Below are positions 38,901 to 49,634 of a stretch of DNA of 64,000 nucleotides, in pieces (the stretch's first letter is position 1; each line of letters begins with the position of its first letter). This DNA comes from Epinephelus fuscoguttatus (Eukaryota > Chordata > Actinopteri > Perciformes > Serranidae). Below the pieces are notes generated by a model that was not told the origin of the DNA, ran no database searches, and saw only the letters and a list, made by a program, of their open reading frames with translations. The position numbers and the translations under genes are program-made. The stretch covers positions 16,326,428 to 16,390,427 of the forward strand of contig NC_064759.1 in NCBI RefSeq assembly GCF_011397635.1, read 5' to 3'.

Positions 38901-41900
38901 ATATTAGCTAAATATTTAGTTTCACCCAAAACATTTAGATTTAACATTTAGATTTAGATTTAGATTTAATATTTAGATTTAACATTTATATTTATATTTA
39001 TATTTAGCATTTAGATTTAGCATTTAGATTTAGATTTAATATTTAGATTTAACATTTAACATTTAGGTGCCACATTTAATATTTAGATTTAACTATTTAA
39101 TATATTTCTAAGTTAACAAATATTGCTGTAAATGTGGTAAAAGGTGACGTTAAAAAAATCACAATACTTTTTTAAACATTGTTTGAAGCTAAATGTGGCA
39201 AAATGTTGATGTTATTTTCAGCGTGAGACACTTTACAAACGGCACCCCATAACACACTGGTGAGGGGAAGGATGACGAGACACAGGTGAGGCTAATCAGG
39301 GCGGGACAGACAATCAGACACAGATGAAGTCATCAAAAGGAAGAGAAACACACAGGGAGTGGAGTGATCTGAAATGAGAAGAGATGAGAGTTTCAAGTCA
39401 AAGAGGAAACAACATGAATGAATGAAATAAAAACATAACCTGAGAAACTTGAGCTGTGACAATTTAAGATACACAGTAATTAATTATCCAAGCATTTTGC
39501 TATTTGATTTGCTGTAAACCTTGCAAAGCAGAGATAAAACATTGTTTTATTTTGGGAGATGTTTTTCACTTATAAATCATCCCATCAAGTACAATACAAA
39601 ACTTGTTCAACCATGACAGTTAATAATGAGTCTCAAATAGGACTGCAACACACAATTGTTTTCATTATCAATTAATCTGAAGGTTAGTTTCTCAATTAAT
39701 TAATGAAACATTAAGTCAAAAAGATGGCAAAAATAGTAAAAGATGTCCATCACAATTTTGCAGTCATATCTTCTGGTGTTGTCAATTCCTTGTCTTATCT
39801 TAGCGGTGGTCCTAAACCTAAAGGTATTTAGTTTACTATCATAAAAGACAAAAGAATACAGTAAAAAATGTGAATTTGGGGCATTTTGCATTGAAAAATG
39901 ACTTCAAAGATGATTAAAATTGTTGCAAATTATTTTTTTTGTCGGTTCAGCTTCAATTTTAAATGGCAGCATGTCGAATAAAACAGTGGTAGAATGTAAC
40001 TTAGTACCTTTACTTAAGTATTCAGTTAAATTTGAGATACTTGTACTCTACTTGAGTACTTTATGTCACTTTATACTCCCATTCCTCTAAATTTCAGAGT
40101 AAAATATTGTACTTTTGACCTCATAACATTTAGTTGACAGCTAAAGTTACTGTTACTTTGCAGGTTTCACTTAATATGACAGTCTTATAAAACATATAAA
40201 TACGTTGTTATGGATTCAACTGTCTATTTGTATATAGAATTGTGAAAATTAGCCCCACCTCGACAAAAGCAAATGCCACTTTCACATTAATGCATAAATG
40301 TTTAAATCCAATAATATGATTTTTAACGTAACACTCAGAGGGGACAGTTTTCTGCATTGAATACTGTTACTTTTTATACTTAAAGAACATTTTACTTATA
40401 ATACTTCAGTGCTCTCGGTGCTGGACTTTGTAATGGAGAGCTTTCACTCTTTGGTATTGTAATTTTACTTAAAAGTCCAGTGCAGGATTTAGGGGCATAT
40501 ATTGGCAGAAACGGCATATAATATTCATAATTATGTTTTTGTGTAGTGTATAATCACATGAAAATAATAATTGTTTTTTCCTTATCTTAGAATGAGCTGA
40601 TTATATCTAGATATGGAGCAGGTCTTCCTCCACGGAGGATATCCACAATATCCATTTTCGCGTCAGCCACCATAGTTCTCCTACATGCTTGGCACATGGG
40701 AGAAGTTTTAGTTGGTTGCATCCCTTACTGCTACTGAATCCTTTGCACTAGACCTTTAAAGTATCTGAATACTTCCTCCACCACTGGATGACATCAGAGC
40801 CACAACCGCGGGATGAAGAATAAGCCTCTTATATCTGGTCTGGAGTCAGAGTCATGGTCGTGTAGGCGCTGTCGTCTCTCCTGCTGTAATCATGCAGTCA
40901 GCAGCCAAATAAACCTCTCAGTTACACATCCTGTTTGTCCTCAGAGTGTTACAAGTTGCAGCAGTGTTGACTCTGATGAGATTAGACACATAAACACGCA
41001 CACACAAACACACACACACAAGAGGAGGGAGTGGGCTCAAACCCAGCGAGGATAAAGGCGACTGTAGTGGAGCAATATGTGGACGACGTGCCATATGGAG
41101 GGAGTAATGTGACGAAGAGGTGTGCGTGTGTTTGTGTGTGCTCGCAGAAAAGCTGCCAGGCACTAATTATGCAGCTCTTTAACCACCAACCCACTGCTCT
41201 CTTCTTCCCTCCCTGCTGTTTTCCTGTCTTTATCTTGTCTTTGCTGCCGTTCCCTCCATTTGGTTTGTATCTCTACCCTTTCATTTCAGCTGCCCTGATA
41301 TTTTTGGATCAGTGCTCTTTTCTCTGCAATCTGTCCCCCTTTTCGCCACATCTGTCAAGCTATTCCCTCTTCCCTTATCTCTCCTTCACCCTATCTGTCC
41401 TTTCTCTCATATTCAACTCTATCATTTTTTCCTTCACTTGAAGCAGACAAACTCTCTCTCAGGCTTCACTCCTGTCCACTTTGATAGGCAGCTTCCTGTC
41501 CTCTGTAAATAACCTTGTGGCATTTGTTTACTCAAGAATAAACTGTTCACCACCCTGTTTCTACCTTCTAGATTGCTCCAACGAGCAGGTCATCAAATAT
41601 GGAGACAACTACCATATTCCACTGTTAGGGGTGACTCCTCCCATCACCCTGGAGTACAGGCCCAGTGCCGTGGAGGCCAACCTGACATCTAGGTAGAGTC
41701 AAGTAAAATTACACTGGTATTTTAACGAAAGAGAATCTGTGATGACATTTTCCTACCATGATGTGCACTCATTGCGACAGCGTGTTTGAGACATACCAAG
41801 AAAGGTTAGGGAAAGTTCACCCTCTATGACTTTTTCCACCCGCAGACCTGCTCTGGTGCTGCTAACCAGCACAGAGATAACCAGGGACGGCTACCAGGGT

Positions 41901-44900
41901 CGAATCAGCGTCAACGATCGCTACGTCACCCTCAGCGCTGTCACGGGTGCAGACGAGGGTAGCTACACTGTCAGGGATGCCCGAGGTGATATTCAAAGGA
42001 AAGTGTGTCTCAACGTCAGAGGTGAGAGCACAAATGAAGACATATATCTTCCCGTCTTCCATGCTTGACCTGTTTGAAGCTGCCAGCACCTTCCATCAGG
42101 ATGTTGTTGTTTCCTTTCGATTACGCTCCCCTTGTCTGCCATAATGGCTTTTTAAAGACCCAAATGTTAATGGGCTCTAGCAAGCTAATGCATTTTAGTT
42201 GATCCATGGGCCTGTAAACAGAGCTCTGATGTATTCATTGTATGTCTTCTCTTGTCCTCTGTCTGTCTGTGTCGCAGAGCACCAAAATTTTGTGACCTTG
42301 CCACACGGCAAAAGACTGAAGATCAACCTGATTCTCAACAGCTCCTTGGTCCGCCTCTACTACAGCCCCAACTCTAACCCCGTACCCCATCTGCTGCTGG
42401 ACAAGGGAGAATTTACAAATGTAACTGAAGCCACTCATTTCTTTTTAGTCCTACCACTGCTGTAATTAAGATTTATGTACTCCATATTTTATAAAATGTT
42501 AGGGATGGGAATTGAGAACTGGTTCCAACTGAGAACTGGCTCCAAATTGTCCGATCAATGGAAATCATGTGCGTCAGTTGAAAAACAATTATGTCAAACT
42601 CATGTGTCTACACTGCTGGAAACTTGCAACAAGAACTCATGGCAGAGAACAAGACACAGTCCAAAGCGTCATTTCACAAAGAAAGATGACAACAACGCTG
42701 CTTGTAATGTCTGTAAAATTATCATTTTCAGGGGTGGAAATACTAAACATGGGCTTAAATTCCAGGAAAGCCTTGTATTTGACATTCTACGCACGAGTGC
42801 AACTGCTTCCCATTCGAGCAGCATGTCTGTTACAGGTGGTAAATATCCTATTATAATGACATTAGCGCCACGCAGGCAGGCTTAGCGGGTTTTTTCTTTG
42901 ACTAAGAGGACAATTAAACAGTCACTCCTGAGTCACCTGCATGCCTTCTACTGTTCCTACACTGTGTTTAGACTCTGGGATAAAACACAAACCTGAGCAG
43001 GCCTATATTATTCCAGACAGAAAATTAATCAAGAATCAATAAGGGAATCGATAAGCAGAATCGATAATGGCATTGGTATCAGTAAAGTCTTAGCAATTCC
43101 CATCCCTATAAAATGTACAGATTTATGCTTCTGAACATACAACATAGCCAGTTAATAATAGATTTCATATTCAGTTACAAAACTTGTTTCTAGCTGTGGG
43201 CTATCTCGTCTGGCACAAAGACCTCCGAGACTGACATCACGAAAAATTAATGCAGTTTTATGAAATATGACATTAACCGGAGGCACTATTTTCCACAGCA
43301 AAAACAATTATATTTGATGTGATTTTAATTGCTTAGGTTCACATCTGTTAGCTAAATGGATCTCGAGATGAGATGAGATCTCGGTGGCTTCCCACCTCAG
43401 CTCCATAATTTCCTGGGGGAAGCTAGTACTCTGTATTCTTCATAGCATCTTACTATCACCTGTGAACTCTCAAATAAATGTACAACTTTCTTAAGTGCTA
43501 ATGCTGAAGGCCAGACCTGTTGTATGTCAGACAAATGCTGCTAATGGACATCCAGTATGACACACCTTTGTTCCAATGTGTGTTGTTAACTTCAGTTTGT
43601 GGTGATGGTGTTTAGGTTATTTCCTCTATGTCATCATTCATTAATGTTATCTTCTCTGTTCAGTTTTTTTTTTTTTTTTAAAGTGAAGTGTCTGTCTTTT
43701 CTAGGCCCAAACGGAGCTGGGTTTTGAAGACCGTCTCACTCTAGAGGGTTCATGGGTTTATCTGGATCAGGTCAAGAATGCAGATGAAGGCCAATTCCAA
43801 ATTACTGACATACTGGGGTTCAATGTATCCAACGTCCACCTGGAATTACAACGTAAGGATGGAGATGAGGTTGAGAATGAATGGTTGAACAATGGGCTAA
43901 ATGGTTTTTATTTGAACTGAAAGACGGATGTTGGACTGTAGTAGCTGATTCTTAAGATGGCCTTTTTCCCGGTACACCGGTCAGAATGCATTTTACAGGA
44001 CCCCAGTATTCGTTCACTGCACTTTATTGACTTAGGTTGAAGCACAGCAAGGCCCAGGGCACAAGAGGGAACAGTTCGACTAGATTTGTGAACCTGTGGT
44101 TTTGATTATGGATGCATACCAGATTAATTATGGAGTGCACACACGTGGGTTCACAAAGCTTGTCTTTCTTCTTCCCAGAAAAAGTCCCATAATACTCTGT
44201 GGCTATGATGTCATAATAGTCTGTCAAAGGGCTGCTTCTTATTATTTCTGAGCCTTTTTTATGCCTCCATGCCAGTGATAGCCGTGGTCAGAGGCATTAT
44301 TTTATTGGGTTGTCGTCTGTCTGTCTATCCTATTCTCATGAACACAATATCTCAGGAACACCTTGAAGGAATTTCTTCAGATTTGGCACAAACGCCTGGT
44401 TTGTCCCAAGGATGAAGTGATTAGATTTTTGTGGTCAAAGGTCACGGTCACTGTGACCTCACATTTGTCTCATTCTAGTGAATGTGATATCTCAAAAAGG
44501 CCTTTGGGGAATTTCTTCTAATTTTGGCACAAACGTCGACTTGGACTCAGGGATAAACTGATTAGAATTTGTTAAATATAAAGCAAAACTCAAGAATTCA
44601 TACGTAAATTGTGACAATATTTCACACAAATGTCTAATAGGATAAAATGATGAACTGATGACATTTTATATTCAAAAGGTCAACTTCAGTGTGACATTGT
44701 AGTATTCTGCAGAAACACTCTGGCCTTTTTTTCAACACTGTAACTCAGGAACAGAAGTACGTAACATTTGGTCAGATATTGAATTGGTGACAGTAATGGG
44801 TGCCCATCTTTGTAGCTTCTTTGCAGCAACATCTAACTGTTGTCAGCTGTTACGGTGAGATATGAGTTTGGCTAACATGGATGTAAACTGGAACTTGACT

Positions 44901-46948
44901 GGTTTGCAGAGGCATACAAATGTGAGGCAGTAATTCTAGTTTACAATATTGTAGCTGGTAGCTGCTAAATGATAGTGTCAAAATCAAAATTATTATGTTG
45001 TGGCTTGAAATAAACAGTTTCTACTACTGTGTGTATGCTCTGGAATTTCAACTTGTCAATAAAAGGTCAATTGAATTATTTATTCTCCCATTCCTGTTCT
45101 CTGCCCTTCCCCACCATGCCTCCATGCAGCCTACAGGCTGGAGTCACTGTATGTGGCCATCATTGCCCTGTTGGGCCTGCTGGTTTTCCTTCTGCTGGTT
45201 TGTCTTCTGTCCTGCCTGTTCAAAGTGAAGAAGAGGGCCAAGAGGGCTGCTGCTCTGGAAAAGATCGCCCAGAACGCTGGCAAAGAGGATGAGGGAGAGG
45301 CCTTCAGACAGGTTGGAGGGACAAATGTACAACTAACAATGTTAATGATAATGAGAGTGATGATGATATAATGAATGACTATTATATGTCTGTGTGCACT
45401 TCACAGGTGGTCCAGAACATCACCAAACTCAGTGAGGAATCGAAGCATTCCCAGGCAGACAACACAGAGAAATCTCAGAGCACTGAGGTGGATATTAAAG
45501 TGAGGATATGTAATATTTCTCTCTGAATACTGAGTCTTTGAGAGATTTTAATAATGTCTGCATTTTATACTGTTTTCTGCGTTCAGACAGCTGCAGCTTA
45601 TTCAGAACGCTACCTCTAGAGTCCTCACTCAGGTCAAGAAAGTGGATCGCATCAGTCCAGGTCTCAGAACTTTGCAGTGGCTTCCTGTGTGACAAAGAAT
45701 TGGTTTTTATAATATTACTGTTGGTTTATAAAGCACTGAATGGTTTAGGGCCAAAATATATATTTTGATATGCTCCTATGTTTTGAACCTTCCAGACCTC
45801 TCAGGTTTTCTGGGGTTTGTATGCTTACTGTCACCAAAGTCAAAGCTATAATGGAAACTAAGTTTTAATGCACACATGTGGAACAAACTCCCAGAGGGCC
45901 TGAGATGTTGCTCCAAATCTCAGTTCTTTTAAATCCTAAATGGTTTGAGTTTGCCACTGCCTTTATTAAATTTAATTTGGGACTATTCATTCGTATCTTG
46001 CACTGCAATGTAACTGAGCTGTGACGTTTATTATCCTGTTTTTAGCTTATTATTACCTTCCATTTAATTTTACTCTGTTTGAAATCCTGTTTCTGTGTTC
46101 CTTTTGCTTGTGTGTCTGTTTTTATCTTGTCTCAACAAATTTTTATGTCTTCTCTGAAGCACTTTGAATTGTCTTTTTGATGATGGGCACTCAACTAATA
46201 AATGTGCCTTACCTTGTTTTCTGTTTGAACTCAGGGTCTGGAGGTTTCCTCTAAAGAGGTTGGGATCGGTAACCTAGAGACTAGTGACTCTGGTGTTGGC
46301 TTTAACACCGCCCTCCCACTGGACACTGACACTGATGCCCCCGATCAAAACCTTGACTCTGTGGCTGTAAGCATCTCCGCTGCCTCTGAAACCAAACCAA
46401 GTCCACCGTCTGCTGCTGCTGCTGAATCCATGCCAAGCGCTCCACCAGCTGCGGAAATGAAGTCCAGTCCAGTAGCTGAAACTAAAGCCTCCCCAGCACC
46501 CGAGACCAAGAAGACCCCTGATCAGCCAGTGGAAGCAAAGCTGGACGTGCCCAAACCAGCAGATGTTAAGCTCAGCCCAGCCTCGAGCCCTGAGCCCAAG
46601 ACTGGTCTGAGTCCAGCTGATCCAAAGACAACACCCAGCCCAAGCCCAGAACCTAAATCACCTGAACCTAAGGCCCCCACTCCAACACCTGAAAGCAAGA
46701 GTGCCCTGACTCCCACACCCGAGCCCCCCAAATCCACCACACTGGAACCTATTACCAACGGTACACCCGAGCCAGGCCCGGATTCCAAACCAAGCCCAGA
46801 TCACACTGATATTATCGGAGGCTCCACTCCAAAAGCAGCTCCCCCGAAAACCCCTGAAGTGGAGCTGAAATCTAGCGGTGCTGCGCTGGAGGCCAGCAAA
46901 GACGGCACCGTGGCTGAGGAATCAACTACCACCACCACCACCACCTGA
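35985..46948 (+). CDS. Single-pass membrane protein with three cysteine-poor Ig-like domains, 10 coding exons
   Basis: I do not recognise this gene. Exons: 35985-36030, 36380-36400 (21-nt microexon), 36534-36806, 41572-41692, 41846-42021, 42278-42420, 43705-43852, 45130-45311, 45407-45499, 46235-46948; all GT-AG and in frame, about 638 residues. A signal peptide ([20 protein letters not shown]) comes first. Three Ig-like folds follow, each with the DEGxYxV-type turn (DEGVYTV, DEGSYTV, DEGQFQI), but the canonical B- and F-strand cysteines are replaced. Possible N-glycosylation sites include NRS, NLT, NSS and NVS. A transmembrane helix lies in exon 8 ([20 protein letters not shown]) followed by a basic stop-transfer (KVKKRAKR). 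The roughly 300-residue cytoplasmic tail is rich in Pro, Glu, Lys and Ser, with repeated PEPK/PTPE motifs, and ends in oligo-threonine. No ITIM or ITAM tyrosine motif was seen. It may be a cell-adhesion or receptor-like protein; function unknown. Confidence 0.85.
37075..37324. repeat. Left half of an interrupted dispersed repeat
   Basis: Sequence with GAGACAGTTTGG, GGCAGAGTC, CAGGCTGAATCCAGAAA and GGATACAGGGCAAC looks like one end of a common fish repeat. Its other half (39252-39460) resumes after the foldback element. Confidence 0.4.
37325..39251. mobile_element. 1.9-kb foldback (palindromic) transposon
   Basis: The ends are mirror images: ATGGGGTGCCGTTTGTAAAG at 37325, and its reverse complement ending near 39251. 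The arms stay almost identical for several hundred bases: GTGTCTCACGCTG, AACATTGTTT..AAGCT, AGGTGCCACATTTAA, then a TTAAATCTAAAT-type array, then CGAGCTTTTATTTTGG and AGGTAGTTATTATCACGC. A further inverted pair lies nearer the centre (about 38280-38400 against 38555-38660: GGTCCGTGAA, CATCCGCTGGAAAAA, CAACATGATTGAGCTA). ACACACT flanks both ends. No coding frame of note. It sits in intron 3 of the Ig-like gene. Confidence 0.88.
37490..37885. repeat. AAATCTAAAT minisatellite in the left foldback arm
   Basis: About 390 bases of tandem TAAATCTAAATMTTAAATC-type units show a higher-order period: the same series of ATTAAA/GCTAAA/GTTAAA variants reappears about 150-160 bases later. A shorter inverted version lies in the right arm at about 38930-39070. 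Confidence 0.9.
39252..39460. repeat. Right half of the interrupted dispersed repeat
   Basis: It contains GACGAGACACAGGTGAGGCT, AATCAGGGCGGGACAGACAA and GAAACACACAGGGAG. This is the continuation expected of the repeat that begins at 37075, so the foldback element inserted into it. Confidence 0.4.
39638..39955 (+). mobile_element. MITE of the 'GGGCTGCAACTAA' family, copy 2
   Basis: It starts GGACTGCAACACACAATTG, has ATTATCAATTAATCTG and GTTTACTATCATAAAAGACA, and ends in a GTTGCAAAT/AGCTTCAA region. Diverged copy in intron 3 of the Ig-like gene. Confidence 0.6.
39984..40786. mobile_element. MITE with CAGTGGT/CCACTG ends, host of a nested MITE
   Basis: The left end CAGTGGTAGAATGTAACTTA and the right end (reverse complement CAGTGGTGGAGGAAGTATTC) belong to the common fish 'GTACTTTTACTTAAGTA' family. 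TTACTTAAGTATTCAGT and TTGTACTCTACTTGAGTAC are visible at 40013-40060. It is interrupted at about 40470 by another element. Confidence 0.7.
40470..40760. mobile_element. MITE nested inside the preceding one
   Basis: It begins AAAAGTCCAGTGCAGGATTT, contains ATTGGCAGAAACGGCATATA and GTAGTGTATAATCAC, and ends CACTAGACCTTTAAAG. Its ends and body match the family of the element at 32420-33109. Confidence 0.65.
42500..43108. mobile_element. hAT-like MITE with perfect 8-bp target duplication
   Basis: Inverted ends TAGGGATGGGAATTG (42500) and CAATTCCCATCCCTA (ending 43108). TAAAATGT is present directly before (42492-42499) and after (43109-43116), the 8-base duplication expected of hAT superfamily insertion. 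The 136-codon frame inside has no transposase motif. Inserted in intron 6 of the Ig-like gene, 80 bases after exon 6. Confidence 0.92.
44310..44720 (+). repeat. Fish 'TTTGGCACAAACG' interspersed repeat
   Basis: Two imperfect internal units each run from (AT)ATCTCA, CTT.GGAATTTCTTC, TTTGGCACAAACG and GGAT.AA.TGATTAGA; the first continues into GGTCAAAGGTCACGGTCACT and GTGACCTCACA. This is a familiar dispersed fish repeat. It lies in intron 7 of the Ig-like gene. Confidence 0.7.
45560..46200 (+). mobile_element. L2-like LINE 3' end in intron 9 of the Ig-like gene
   Basis: In a broken plus-strand frame the sequence gives [38 protein letters not shown] and [10 protein letters not shown]. These are the conserved C-terminal residues of fish L2-type LINE ORF2, and several stops show it is dead. 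It lies 60 bases after exon 9. The tail ends in CTTTTTGATGATGGGCAC without a clear microsatellite. Confidence 0.8.
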
Positions 46949-48950
46949 GGACTGCCCCTGCAAAAATCCAAGGGAAGCCCCACAGATCTTCTCCATCTAC
47001 CACCACTGTAGACAATCGAACACCCCCTACCAAATAATGAAGACACCACTGAAACTGGGATGAGGACTTCGATTTAACACGTCTAATGCCTGAACACACT
47101 TTGATCACAGTATCTCACTTGTCTAAAACTAACACATAACCTTTGAGACTTTCCGATTCAGGAAATCTTCACATAACTAATGCGGCTTGTTGGTTGTTAA
47201 ACATTTTTGTTGTATACACCTTGCAGCCTCGTTTTTTGGTAACTTCATAGTAAGACTGTCAGACTGCAAATGAATTCCTTTGCAGAGTTTACAAATAGTT
47301 CTCCACATACGGACTTTTCTAACATAATGAGGTAGCCAGAAAGGTTTACAACATTTCAGTAAAACAATAATATTCTAGAATCTCTAATTTGGCCTTAACT
47401 AGCTTAGCAATGCTTGTTCCTCTGTCCGCATGTGGATAAAACAGACAAAAAGCATGACCTTTTTAGCCGATGTCATCGCACACCTACAAAAATGTGTGAT
47501 GACATTCTTTGGATTGGGCATCATCAAAACAAAAATGAAAGCCCCCTTTTGTTTACACACTGTACATAGCTGAAATATGGATGTTATACGCTTGTGCCGG
47601 TCCTCTGGCTTCAGAAACATTTGCAATACATGATCACATAAAGAAAAAAAAATACTTTAGCGTATTTACCCACACAAGAAAACGTACTAACAATACTAAC
47701 CCAACTATTTATAGACTCTGAGATACAGGCTCTTGGTGGATATCTCAGATGATTAAATGTATTTTGCAGACTGATCCCTCAAGTCCGGATCAACCACTTT
47801 ACTGCCTTTGATCTGGATTTCCCCGTGGCTCTATAAAAATCCCATTATTCCTACAGTTTAACAGCAAGCTCTTTCAAGCATTAACTCCAGGCACTTAATG
47901 GGACCACCATGTTCCTGCTGTACGTTGGGCTGTCCAAAGGTGAAATACTGAATGAAAGTGTCTGGTGAGTTTGTGCTTGCTTGTTTCTTTCATTATCTGT
48001 TTTGTCAGTCATTCCTTCAATGATCCTCCTTCTTTCCTTCATCCTTTCCCTCTTTTTCTTTGCCGGGCATCAGTTTTAACTATTACGTACGCAGCCTTTG
48101 ACAGAGATTAGAATCATGACTTATTTATTTTTTATTCAAACTAGATATTTCCTCTGAAGTATTTGGTTGTGTTGGCAATGACAGAGAGTAGTACCTGTGT
48201 CTTTGACCCTCTGAATTTTGGCAAAAGCTTAAACATTTATGCCTAGCATCTTTAATGGCTCCAAAATACTCCTATGAGGCCTTTATCAAAGCCACGACAT
48301 CACCTATGTGGAGGCTCCGTCAACACAGATCAATGTTAGTTGAAACTCCTGCATGGTACAGATGAGGTTAGCAGATAAATTTCAATGTTACAACATGTAT
48401 GTCTCTACCTCGTGTTTTAACTGACCACTGGAAAACCAATGACAGTCCAGGTTTGGTGCACTGAAATCAACAAAAAGCATTTTCGGATTTTTGACAGAAG
48501 CACAAAATGATAGCCATGAAGATCCAATGAAATGATCAGTGAGATGTAGGAACATTGTTAAGAGACAGATTCATCTTCGACCAACTGGCCTTTCTCTGTA
48601 GCTTTCCTGACTAATAGAATTTTCTAACAAGTTGATTAATATCAGGCGAAACGTCAGCATTTTAAAAAGCCATATGATATGAAAATAGGTTTAGATGTCA
48701 GATTTGTTATTAAAATAAATAAATATAATATATAAAGTAAAAAAAAAAGAAAAATCAAGGGGTCTCGATGTTAAATGGATAAACAGTTTCAGATGGTGTG
48801 TACACATGGGCAAAGGCATTCTAATGTAAAACATTTCAAACATATATGCCTCATTTCTAACCTGGAAGGAACCAGAAACCCGTTTTGGGCAATACTAATA
48901 ATTGTCTTTATATACATATACACACACCCCATACACACACACACAAACAC
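46949..48950. other. 3' untranslated/flanking region of the Ig-like gene
   Basis: No gene is seen. The first AATAAA on the plus strand after the stop that I can find is at 48714-48719, within an A-rich tract. An ATTAAA near 47753 is an alternative. The true transcript end is unknown. Confidence 0.4.
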
Positions 48951-49634
48951 TATGGAAACCCATTTCCACCAGTCTGATTGAAAAAAAAAAGATATCCTGT
49001 AATTCACTATAATGAGAAACAGAAAAAATGACTTAGTTTCCCAAAACACTAAGAAATGTTCGGGGTTTTTTTTTTCATTATTTTGAGGACGCTTCTTAAT
49101 TTGAGATACTTACAACATTTAAAATACAAAGTCCTTATTTTAAGATAAGTAAGGTATTATTTTGCAAAATATTTTTAAATACTAAGTCATAATTTTGAGA
49201 TTTTTATCATTTTGAGATAGTAGGTCATTATTTTTCAGATATCAAGTTATTATTTTTGAGATTCTATATTAATATTGTGAGATGTTCAGTGTCAATGTTT
49301 TTGTGAAATCTCTTACTAATCTGAGATACCATGTCATTATTTTGACAAAGTTTCCCAAAATGTTGAGATATTAAGTCGCCATTTTGAGATACGAAGTCAT
49401 TATTTTGAGAGTTTCCATTATTTTGATATTCTAACACATTTTTTTAGATATTAAGTCATTTTTTAAAAAAGGCTTCTCGTTATTTTGAGATGAGTCATTA
49501 TTCTGAGAAAGTTTCCCCTTATTTTGAGATATTAAGTCTTTTTTTTTTTTTTTTTTTTTTTTAGAAAGCTTGTATTATAATGACATACAGGATCTTTTTT
49601 CTTTTCGTCACATTGGCAGAAATGGGCTTCCATA
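48951..49634. mobile_element. MITE with 'TTATTTTGAGATA' tandem core
   Basis: Ends are inverted: TATGGAAACCCATTTCCACC (48951) against the reverse complement TATGGAAGCCCATTTCTGCC (ending 49634), both leading to GATCCTGTA..TCA.TATAAT. The core is a decayed tandem array of ATTATTTTGAGATAYTAAGTC-like units with a poly-T run near 49541-49561. No coding content. Confidence 0.8.

Noticed and set aside
42475-42885. 136-codon frame between Ig exons
   Set aside because: It lies within the 42500-43108 MITE and has no transposase or host motif.
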